In this document: positions 55,527-64,000 of the stretch, piece after piece
Layout of the letters: every line of letters begins with the position of its first letter
How positions within the stretch are numbered: the stretch's first letter is position 1
DNA from: Petaurus breviceps papuanus
Taxonomy: Eukaryota > Chordata > Mammalia > Diprotodontia > Petauridae
Direction of reading: 5' to 3'
Length of the DNA stretch: 64,000 nt
Assembly (NCBI GenBank): GCA_028583685.1
Contig: JAMXIF010000022.1
Coordinates: forward strand, 1,867,095-1,931,094
Notes under the pieces: generated by a model
What the model saw: the letters and a program-made list of their open reading frames with translations, nothing else
Told to the model about the DNA's origin: nothing
Database searches by the model: none
Position numbers and translations under genes: made by a program

Positions 55527-55775
55527 CTAGGTAGCACAGTAGATAGAACATCGGGCCTGGAGTCAGGAGACTTGAGTTCAGATCCAACCTCAGACACTTA
55601 CTAGTTGTTGTGTGACCCTGGGCAAGTCACTTAACCCTGTTTGCCTAAGCTCCTTATCTATAAAATGAGCTGAAGAAAGAAATGACAAACCATTCCAGTA
55701 TCTTTGCTCTGGAAACCCCAAATGGGGTCATGAAGAGTCAGACATAATTGAAATGACTGAATGACAAAATCTATG
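55527..55775 (+). repeat. MAR1 SINE, full length
   Basis: It starts 'GGGAGCTAGGTAGCACAGTA' and ends 'AGTCAGACATAATTGAAATG' plus 'ACTGAATGACAAAA'. Confidence 0.87.
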
Positions 55776-55830
55776 GTCCTTTCATAGCTTTTCTAGTCTC
55801 TCTTATCAATGACATGCTATGTTCTTTCAT

Positions 55831-56050
55831 CAATGATTCTTAGTTTTCAATCTCAGGTCCTGCTTACATTCTTAAAAATTGTTGAGTGTCACAGAGACCT
55901 TTTGCTTATGTGGATTTTAGCTATGATTTTTACTGAATTAGCAATTAAAATGCCTTAGTATTATTATGAAAATAGTTTTGACCTTCTGGACCCTTTGAAA
56001 AGGTCTTCGAGGCCCTCAGGAGTCTCTAGAACACACTTTGAGAACCATTG
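55831..56050. mobile_element. hAT-Charlie-like MITE remnant
   Basis: The termini CAATGATTCTTAG and CTTTGAGAACCATTG form a degraded inverted repeat of the hAT-Charlie type. The interior holds 'CACAGAGACCTTTTGCTTAT' and 'CCCTTTGAAAAGGTCTTCGA'. The 8-bp flanks (TCTTTCAT and CTCTACAC) no longer match, so the copy is old. Confidence 0.65.
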
Positions 56051-56540
56051 CTCTACACTATAAAATTCCATTTTGCAAGGTCCCTTCTTGCTCTGGCCTT
56101 CTGTGTTCTCTGTTAAAAGGAGCCTTCCCAGCTCATAGGAGACAGTAACATCCTCAGGCCTCTGGAATTCCTGATAGACTGGGGCACCTTTGAAGGAGCT
56201 TCCCTTCTTTCTGTGGCCTCTTCTTCTCCTGTCCCTCAGGTGACCGGTCCAATGTATTTATCTCTCTTGTGAGGTGAGAGGTGCTAAGTCCAGTGCCCTC
56301 TCCATGATACCAGGTTTCACTAGCCCTTTGTCAGCAGGTTCAGGGGCCCTGGGTAGATTCCCCACATAGAGATATGAGCCATCCACATTCTTTTCCCTTC
56401 TCTCCTGTGATGCATGGTACCCATTCACAAGGGCTGAAAGGGACCTTAGGGGTCATCTGTTCTAATCCCTTCATTTTAGAAAGGAAGAAATTAAGACCTA
56501 AAGTGGTATTTGTCTAAGGTTACAAATAAAAAAATAGCAA
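56051..56540. other. CR1/L3 tail scraps and unassigned DNA
   Basis: Positions 56080-56130 and 56430-56530 contain 'AAGGTCCCTTCTTGCTCTGG' and 'GGACCTTAGGGGTCATCTGT', common CR1/L3-type phrases. Confidence 0.45.
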
Positions 56541-56765
56541 CAATAATAATAATATCTAATATTTATATACCACCTTCAAGTTTGTAATTTTTGCATTTGA
56601 TATTCTCAACCACCTTATATTTTACAGATGAGGAAACTACGGCACAGAGAGGCTGATGAGTTTGCCCAAGATCATACAACTAGGGAGTGTCGGGGGAGGA
56701 TTCAAACTCTGTGCTTCCCAACTTCAAGTTCCAAACTCTGTTCACTTTGCCACTTAGCTGCCCAA
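56541..56765 (-). repeat. MIR3/CORE-type SINE
   Basis: It runs from 'TCTAATATTTATATACCACC' through 'TTTACAGATGAGGAAACTAC' to 'CACTTTGCCACTTAGCTGCC'. Confidence 0.78.
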
Positions 56766-56856
56766 AAGTAGTTATCAGCAGGGTCAGATTCGAACCCAGG
56801 TCATGTGCTTCCCAGTCTAGTGTTTTTTACTGTACCATGTTTGGAATGACCCCAGT

Positions 56857-57123
56857 TGGGGCAGCTATGTGGCATGGTGGATAGCAATAACAGGCCTAGA
56901 GTCAGGGAGACAGACTCATCTTCCTGAGTTCAAATCCGGCCTCAGACACTTACTAGCTGTGTGACCCTGTCAAGTCACTTAACCCTCTTTACCTCAGTTT
57001 CCTCGTCTGTAAAATGAGCTAGAGAAGGAAGTGGTAAACCACTCCCATATCCTTTTTAGAAAGAAAATCCCAAATGGGATCATGAAGAGTCAGACATGAT
57101 TGAAAAGCAACTGAACAGCAACA
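56857..57123 (+). repeat. MAR1 SINE, full length
   Basis: The head is 'GGGGCAGCTATGTGGCATGG', the centre 'CGGCCTCAGACACTTACTAG', and the tail 'AAGAGTCAGACATGATTGAA' plus 'AAGCAACTGAACAGCAAC'. Confidence 0.88.
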
Positions 57124-57800
57124 TTTGGGGTTTAGTTTGCAGTCCTGAGTTCTTTGAGGTTATTAGGAAAACCTTGTTGTGGGTTTGTGTGGGAGAAATG
57201 TAACCTTATCTCTGGGGAATCTCTGGTTTGGGGGGCAGGAAGGACACAGTTTTTTCCTTTATGGAGATCCTCATATGACTGTGGAGACTCCCTGTGCTCT
57301 GGCAGCCCTGCATCTGACTGGGGGAACATGACCTTCACACTCACCATAGACAGACATAATGCTTAGGGAACATACCTGAGTAAAGCCTGTTCACCCGTCG
57401 CAGAAGAGTGGATTAGTTTTGATAAGAGTGTTTGGAGTTGGAAGTTGTTCGATCTGGATGGCTGCCTCCTAAGCAATAAGTTCTAGGTCCCCTGTGTTAC
57501 TAACCCTCTCCCCTATGTCTTTTTTCTGGAGAGTTGTGGGTTGCACTGTGGGACTTTCACTAGTCACAGAGAACTGAGTGTCTGGTGGCCTGGCTCCCCA
57601 CCTGCCCTGGGGGTAGCCTAAGGTAACCACCTTAGGGTTGGGGCAAGAGAAGCGGTTAGACAAATGACAGAGATAGCCGCTGGCAGACTGACCAGGCTTA
57701 TGCAAAGGCAGATGGGTAGATGCGTTGACCAGCTCATCGATGTAGCGCAGCTGGGCAGGCGATCTCATCAGGACAAATGAAAGAAGCTCAGAATCTTAGG
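57124..57800. other. Non-repeat segment with locally raised CpG
   Basis: No repeat is recognisable here. About nine to ten CpGs fall between 57360 and 57790, against almost none in the neighbours, four of them at 57723-57764. A 99-codon minus-strand frame (57469-57768) starts MRSPAQLRYIDELVNAST, and upstream of its CTGCGC on that strand is an acceptor-like CCTGCCCAG. A CAG|GTATGT donor-like site lies on the minus strand at 57376. None of this proves an exon. Confidence 0.35.
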
Positions 57801-58660
57801 TGGAAGAGAGCTCAGGAGCCAACTAGTTGTGAACAGAAAAACCCGAACAGGAATCTTCTTTGCAACAACCCTTTCCATAGGTTGTGAATTGTGTGCTTGA
57901 ACACCACTAGTGATGGGGAGTTCAACACTTCACCATGTAGCCCAAGCCACTTTTGTACACCTCTAAGTGTCTGGAGGCTGCATTCACTTCTTCCCCTTGT
58001 ACTTCCTTGATGGTCCTCATCCTTCAAGTCTGCTAAGGGTAATCCCTCCTCTCTAAAGCCCACTTCTTCCAGGAAGCTTTCCAGATTTCTCTACCTATTC
58101 ATTACTCCTTCAGTCTAATCTGTTCTTCAGCCCTGGTGAGGTCTCCAGTGAAAAGTTCACATGTGGGAAATGTGCTTTTTTTTTTTTCTGTTTCTTATGA
58201 CTGAATCTATATCTTTGTGTCTGGGTGACACTTCTCAGAGGGACAATTCATTTGTTTGGGAGTAGTGCTTGAGTTTTTGACTGGATTCTCCAGGGGGTCA
58301 GTCTGGGAGTGTGTATGGAGTGCCACAGGCATTCCATGATAGGTAGAAGGCACCAGAAGTGTGAAGGGGAAAGGGAAAGGGTGAGAGAGAGAAGACCAGA
58401 GAAATAAGATACAAAGTTAGTATTTGGTGCTGGCATTTGTGAACTATGTGACATCTCTCTGAGCCTCAGTGGCTTTATCTGTAGTGGGGATGATAACACT
58501 CACCCCTCCTGTTTCATAGGGCTCTTAAGAGGAAAGTGCTTTGTAAATCTTAAATTACTCTATAAATGGAAGCTGATTTTATTGTTGTCATTATTAGGTA
58601 CTGAGAATGTGTTGAGAGGAAACATTGGAGAATGTACCAGGACAGATGCAAGTTAGACCA
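57801..58660. repeat. CR1/L3, L2 and MIR remnants
   Basis: Positions 57810-58050 are CR1/L3-like (AACACCACTAGTGATGGGGA, GTAGCCCAAGCCACTTTTGT). Positions 58050-58250 are L2-like (TTCTTCCAGGAAGCTTTCCA). Positions 58430-58600 are a + strand MIR (ACTATGTGACATCTCTCTGA). Confidence 0.55.
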
Positions 58661-61600
58661 AAGGAAGAAGTTTCTTTTTTTTCTAATTTATTTTTTTCTT
58701 AATTACATGTAAAAACAAATTTAATGTTAATTTTTAAAAGTTGTGAGTTCTAAATTCCTTCCATTCTTCTCTCTCCTCTTCTTCTTTAAGAAGGCAAACA
58801 ATTTGCTGTAGATTACACATTTCAGTCATGCAAAATATATTTCTATATTAGCCAGGTTGCAAAAGAAAGCAGCCCAAAAAAACCTAAGAAAAGTAAAGTT
58901 AAAAAAGTATGCTTTGATCTACATTCAGACTCCATCAGTTCTTGGGATGTGGATAGCATTTTTCACCATGAGTTCTTTGGAATTGTCTTAAATCATTGTA
59001 TTGCTAAGAATAGCTAAGTCATTCATAGTTGATCATCATACAATGTTGCTGTATGTGTATAATGTTCTCCTGGTTCTGCTCACTTCACACAGCATCAGTT
59101 TATGCAAGTCTTTACAGGTTTTTCTTGCTTATCATTTCTTATAGTGCAATAGTATTCCATTGCATTCATATGCCACAACTTATTCAGCCATTCCCCAGCT
59201 GATGCACATTCCCTCAGTTTCCAGTTCTTTGCCACCACGAAAAAAGCTGATATAAATATTTTGGTACATGTAGGTTCTTTTCCTTTTTGTTTTTTTATCT
59301 CTTTGGAATACAGACCTAGAGTGGTGTTTCTGTGTCAAAGATATGCACAGTTTTCCAAATTGTTCTCCATGATGTTTGGATCAGTTCACGACTCCATCAA
59401 GCATTAGCATGCCAATTTTCTACATTCCTTCTAATATTTGCAATTTTCATTTTTTTTTTCATATTAGCTAGTCTGATAGGCATGAAGTGGTACACCAGAA
59501 TTGTTTTAATTTGCATTTCTCTGATCAATAGTGATTTAGAGCATTTTTATATGACTATGGATAACTTTGATTTCTTCTTCTGAAAACTACCTGTTCATAT
59601 CCTTTGACTTTTTTTTCAATTGGGGAATGACTCGAATTTGACTCAGTTTTCTATATAATTGAGAAATGAGGCCTTTATCAGAGATACTTGCTGCAAAAAT
59701 TTCCCCCCAGTTTTCTACTTTCCTTCTAATCTTGGCTCCATTGGTTTTGTTTGTGCAAATCATTTTTAATTTAGTATAATCAAAATTATCCACTTTACAT
59801 CCTGTAATGCTCTCTATCTCTTGTTTTATCATAAATTCTTCTCTTCTCCATAGATCTGACAGGTAAACTATTCCATGCTTTCTTAATTTGCTTATGGTAT
59901 CACCCTTTATGTCTAAATCATGTACCCATTTTGACCTTATCTTGGTATATGGGGTGAGATTTTGGTCTATACCTAGTTTTTGCCAAACTCCTTTACAGTT
60001 TTTCCAGAAACTTTTGTCAAATAGTGAGTTCTTGTCCCCAAAACTTGTATCTTTGGGTTTTTCAAATGCTTAATTACTATGGTTATTTACTACTGTGTAT
60101 TATGTACCTAATCCATTCCACTGATCTACCACTATTTCTTAGCCAGTACCAGATTGTTTTGATGATTACTGCTTTGTAATACAGTTTGCTATCTGGCCCT
60201 ACTAAGCCACCTTCCTTCATATTTTTTTTTCATTGATTCCCTTGATATTATTTTTTCCCCTGTGGCAGGGCTTTTTTTTACTCAGATATGCATGTTTTAG
60301 TCCCTGGAAAGTGATTGAACTATGTAGTACTCCCCTCCCCCCCAAAAAAAAGATTTCAGTCTGGCCCATTGTGCTCACCTTCTCTCTGTTTCAGGGGAGG
60401 GTGCTGCCATTTGAAGGGCACCTCCTACTCTTATTCTTTCTTCCATAGAATTCTAGAAGAGAGCCCCCCCCCCTCTGAGGGGCCCAGAAGGACTTGGGTT
60501 GAGGCTCTGGACCACATCTTCTTGCTGATGTGTGCAGCCATAATCAGATGCATAATCAGTCAAATCATCTTTCTCATAGTCTGGGTCTGGTGGAAATGCT
60601 AAGGATATTCCCCATGGAGGAAAGCCCAATATCTAAAGGAGGGCAACACAAGAAACTGGATTCAAGATTCTCAAGCACTGAGAATTCAGACAAATAGAGC
60701 TTGGTTTTCCAAAGCTGAGGTCAAGGCTATATGACATGGTCAGTTCTCCTTAATCCATTAGTCTGGGGTATTCCTGAACCCTTCCCTCTGTCAGCATGCA
60801 AATGACTAGAGAAATAAGCCATTTTTCTGAGATCAAGTGTAGCTCCATGCTCTTGTGGCTGCTCTCCTCAGGGCAGGCTTAGGTACTCCATAGACCTCCG
60901 CAGCTTCTCTTATGCCCATTTCTCTGCCAGCTCTATAACCAGACCTCACCTGGTTAGAGCATATAGGGAGGCTGAAGTAGAGTTTGTGACTGTGAGTAAT
61001 TTTAGAACAAGGTGGCAGGAATAAACAGCTTATCCTGTATTGGTGGGTGGGTCATGCATTGCTGCCTGCCTCTCCTCTCCACAGGGCCTCTGAGAGAAAA
61101 CTCTCTGAACTCTAATTTACATGACTTTTTTTGTCCAATCTCCTCTCTCCCTGATTTTCTTGATATTCTTGACCATTTGTTTTTCCAGATGAATTTTCTT
61201 ATTATTTTTTCTAGCTCTATTAAAATTTTTTGGTAATTTGATTGACATGACACTGAATAAGTAAATTAATTTAGGTAGAATTATCATTTTTATTATATTG
61301 GCTTGGCTTACTCATGAACAATTAATATTTCTCTGTTTATATCTGACTATTTGTGTGAAGGGTGTTTTGTAATTGAGTTCATTTAGTTTTTGGATTTGTC
61401 TTGACAGGGAAACTTCCAAGTATTTTATATTGGATGCAGTTATTTTAAATGTAATTTCTCTTTCTATCTCTTGCTGCTGGACTTCGTTAATAATATATAG
61501 AAATGCTGATGATTTATGTGCGTTTATTTTATACCCTGCCACTTTGCTAAAGTTGTTAATTATTTAAACTAGTTTTTGAGTTGAATCTCTAGGATTCCCT

Positions 61601-62175
61601 AAGTATACCATCCTATCATCTGTAAAAAGTGATAGTTTTTTTTCCTCCTCATTGCCTGTTCTTATTCCTTCAATGTATTTTTCTTCTTTTTTTGCTATAG
61701 GTAGCATTTTCAGTACAATATTGAATACTAGTGGTGATAATGAACATCCTAGCTTCACCCCGACCTTATTTGGAAGGCTTCTAGCATATCCCCATTACAG
61801 ATAATACTTGCTGATAGTTTTTAGAGAGATGCTACTTATCATTTTAAGGAAAGCTCCATTTATTCCTATGCTTTCTAGTTTTTTTTTTTTAACTAGGAAT
61901 GAGTGTTGTATTTTGTCAAAAGCTTTTTCTGCATCTATTGAGATTATTTGATTTTTGTTGTTTTTGTTATTGATTTGGGCAATTATGTTGATAGTTTTCC
62001 TAATATTGAACTAGCCCTTCATTCCTGGTATAAATCCCACCTAGTCATAGCATATGATCTCTGTTATATGTTGCTGTAATCTCCTCGCTGCTATTTTATT
62101 TAAAATTTTTTGCATTGGTATTCATCAAGGAAATTGGGATACAGTTTTCTTTCTCTGTTTTTGCTCAAGGAAGAA
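58661..62175 (-). mobile_element. 5'-truncated L1 with 9-bp TSD, split by an insert
   Basis: The L1 spans 58670-62166 on the minus strand, flanked by AAGGAAGAA (58661-58669 and 62167-62175). The left end is T-rich (the A-tail in reverse), followed by the 3' UTR and then ORF2 read backwards. Minus-strand frames at 59587-59832 (ISDKGLISQLYRKL, KDMNR), 61312-61542 (MAGYKINAHKSSAFLYI) and 61564-61758 (KLGCSLSPLVFNIVLKMLP, LFTDDRMVYL) match L1 ORF2 C-terminal and reverse transcriptase regions. In the RT catalytic box the usual F-A-D-D reads F-T-D-D. Stops and frameshifts are many. Excluding the 902-bp insert, about 2.6 kb of L1 remains. It is a typical truncated, inactive copy. Confidence 0.88.
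60234..61167. mobile_element. Unidentified 902-bp insert in the L1
   Basis: The insert is 60250-61151. Its flanks TGATTCCCTTGATATT (60234-60249) and TGATTTTCTTGATATT (61152-61167) duplicate one L1 site with two mismatches. The L1 reads continuously if one copy is removed. A 16-bp duplication suits LINE-driven retroposition better than DNA transposition or LTR integration. The inside looks LTR-like in places (TGTGG at 60261 and CCACA at 61079-61083, an AATAAA at 61021-61026). It also holds a good polypyrimidine-AG (60380-60395). No known gene or family is recognised. Confidence 0.7.
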
Positions 62176-63522
62176 CATTCTATCAGGAAAACTGTGGTTT
62201 CTTCTTTGGCAGTCTGGGGAGAGAAGGCAGTGTCTGTGGTGAATGGATTTTGGGTAACTGCTATTAAATGAAAAAGACTCCTTCCTGCCAGGGGTGGAGG
62301 GCATCTTGATACAATCTGGGGGGGGAGGGGAAAGGAGGAGAGATTGTTACCATGTGAGCCTTCATTATTTTTTTCCAGGTCATTTTAAAAAAAGAGTTGG
62401 AAGACGGAGGTAGCAGAGTTCCCATAGGGGAGGACGAAGGATAGATTACATGTGTGGGTGTGCCTACTTCTGTATGTGTTTGTGCCTACGTGGGTATAAA
62501 TGTCTGTTTATGTAGGTGTGTATTATGTGTGTCTGTGTTTTGTGTGTGTCAATATGTGTGTGTTTGTGTGTGAGCGTCTTCATATCTCTCTTTATGCTTG
62601 TGTGTGAGAGTGGAGAAAGCTCTGGCTGTGAAGTTGGAGATTCTGACTTTAAACTCTGCCTCCATTGCCTCGCATTGAGTAAGAACTATTCTCTCCCAGG
62701 ACCTCAGTGACCTTATTTGTAAAGTGGGAGTATTACCTGAGGTCTCTTACAGATCTTTGATATCTGACCCTGTTTGCTTATACACGTACTTCTGTGTATC
62801 TCAGTGTCTGGTCCTGGGCTCCTCTCTGCATGTGTGTCCTTTTTGTGGGGGTCTGTTTGTCTGTATTTATGTACTTGTGTGTGCATACTTCTGTGTAGAT
62901 CTGGGTTAATAAGTGTGTCTTTGGGTGTGCATTTCTTTTTGTGTGTTCCTGTTTGTGGGAGTTCATATACATATACATGCATATATATATATGCTCTATG
63001 GGTCTTTTGTGGGGCTCCGTACTGATGAAGTTATAGACCTGTGTGCACAATTTTTCATGTACATAGTTGTTTATATAGACTATTATTGGGATTGGGGGTG
63101 GAGAGTGTGGATTAGATAGTAGACAGAAGTTAGATTAGATGGGAAGATAGACACCCCATCCAGTGCAGGTCACTGCTTCCTCACAAGATCTGAGATGTGT
63201 TCTGGTCAGGCAAGGGGAAGGTCCACAGGGTCCTTCAGGTCTCCTGCCTGGGCTTTGGAGGGGCCTGTGATTGAAGCAGCGCCAAGGTCTTCACAGCCAG
63301 AATCTTTGCTTGATACATTGCATATCATTTGTCTGGAGTGTAGAGTGTAGAGTGTATGAAAACAGAGTAGGAGATACACCTGGAGACAGAAATTCCTTAG
63401 AGGCTACTGGGGTTCTTTGAATACTAGACTGACTATGTTTGTTATGGGGTAAGTAACAGGGAGCCACAGAAAGTTTGGGAGCAAGGGAGGGATTTAGTTA
63501 GAGCTGGATTTTAGGAAGATTC
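62176..63522. other. TG-rich simple sequence, MIR and ancient-family remnants
   Basis: Positions 62450-62580 and 62770-62990 are GTGTGT/TGTGTGTC-rich imperfect microsatellite, which produces several spurious frames. Positions 62610-62765 are a + strand MIR-like SINE (CCTTATTTGTAAAGTGGGAG). Positions 63440-63522 are the unnamed ancient family (CAGGGAGCCACAGAAAGTTT). Confidence 0.5.
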
Positions 63523-63759
63523 ATCTAGAGCAGGAGCTGTTTTTTTGTGTGTGTGTTAAATTCTTTTGGCAGGCTGGTGAAGGCCATGAATTCTTCTTAG
63601 AATAAGTTTTTAAATGCATAAAATAAAATATGTAGGATTGCAAAAGAAATGCCAATTATGTTGAAACTTGTTTAATATAGATATATTAATTAATGTATCT
63701 ATATTTATGCATTTGTTAATGTGTTCACAAGTCCAAGGTTAAAATCTTCTGATCTAGAG
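63523..63759. mobile_element. hAT-type MITE remnant with perfect 8-bp TSD
   Basis: The element spans 63531-63751 (221 bp) and is flanked by ATCTAGAG on both sides (63523-63530 and 63752-63759). The interior (GGCAGGCTGGTGAAGGCCAT, AAATGCATAAAATAAAATAT, GGATTGCAAAAGAAATGCCA) matches a widespread mammalian hAT-derived repeat that I recognise but cannot name with certainty. It landed in a copy of the unnamed ancient family. Confidence 0.8.
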
Positions 63760-63832
63760 ACATGTGCAGATTGTATTGGAAGAGGGAGAGACTGGCAGAG
63801 GTATGCCCTTGAGTTAGTCTAGGTAAAAACTA

Positions 63833-64000
63833 TTGAAGTCTCTAGTAGGGTTGTAGTAGATGTGATAATAAGGTCTGTAGTAGGGTTGGAGTAGGTGTTA
63901 TAGTAAAGTCTGTAGTAGGGTTGTAGTGGCTGTAGTAGTAAGGTCTGTAGTATGGTTGTAGTAGGTATGGTAGTAAGGTCTGTAGTAGTGTTGTAGTGGC
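63833..64000. repeat. 35-bp minisatellite at the window edge
   Basis: Nearly five units of a 35-bp repeat (TAAGGTCTGTAGTAGGGTTG plus GTAGTAGG…) run off the right end. Units differ at a few positions each, so the array is moderately young. Its full length is unknown. Confidence 0.92.

Noticed and set aside
60380-60396. A strong-looking splice acceptor on the + strand in the L1 insert
   Set aside because: No open exon with a donor follows within a reasonable distance, and pyrimidine-rich stretches ending in AG are common.
60825-60850. A phrase resembling the start of U2 snRNA (GAGATCAAGTGTAG)
   Set aside because: Only about 14 bases match and neither flank continues the U2 sequence.
1-64000. 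CRISPR arrays, bacterial operons, tRNA genes, rRNA
   Set aside because: None was seen. The tRNA-like sequences are SINE heads lacking a complete cloverleaf, and the regular arrays are minisatellites without unique spacers.

Overview
This window is mammalian nuclear DNA, almost certainly from a marsupial. The evidence is the repeat content. There are many copies of the marsupial MAR1 SINE (a tRNA-like head reading GGCAGCTAGGTGGCRCAGTG and an RTE/BovB-like tail reading GAAGAGTCRGACACGACTGA), MIR3/CORE-type SINEs with the same head, a younger short SINE with a lysine-codon-poor A-rich tail, marsupial-type L1 3' ends, and a HAL1-like element. The species cannot be fixed from this alone. No protein-coding exon could be supported. 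Two runs of exactly 100 N (3154-3253 and 24727-24826) are assembly gaps.

Layout. Positions 1-16.7 kb are AT-rich intergenic (or distal intronic) DNA filled with L2, MIR3, MAR1, L1 and CR1/L3-like fossils, an eroded 20-30 bp minisatellite (about 3.65-5.35 kb) and two palindromic hAT MITEs. Positions 16.74-17.57 kb form the only CpG island. It carries an RFX X-box, a ZNF143/GFY site, an inverted CCAAT box, a CLEAR-type E-box, GC boxes and a good splice donor on the + strand (GT at 17183). It is read as the promoter and non-coding first exon of a gene running to the right. If so, everything from 17.18 kb to the end is probably its very long first intron, which would explain the lack of coding exons.

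That intron-like stretch holds a TA-flanked MITE (29750-30169), an internally shortened ERV-L-like provirus fossil with a 3' LTR (30711-33421), a twin-primed L1 tail (34752-35201), an ORF1-only HAL1-type element interrupted by a SINE dimer (42690-45030), a nearly full-length 7SL (SRP) RNA retropseudogene (48583-48876), a second SINE dimer (54860-55212), and a 5'-truncated antisense L1 split by a 902-bp unidentified insert (58670-62166). It also holds a hAT remnant with a perfect 8-bp target duplication (63531-63751) and a 35-bp minisatellite running off the right edge.

Nothing here is an operon-like gene system. The most useful observations concern mobile-element mechanism (dimeric SINE insertions, twin priming, a shared hAT target motif, a readable empty site for the TA MITE), the 7SL retrocopy, and the promoter architecture. 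All family assignments rest on recognition by eye, and percentages are approximate.
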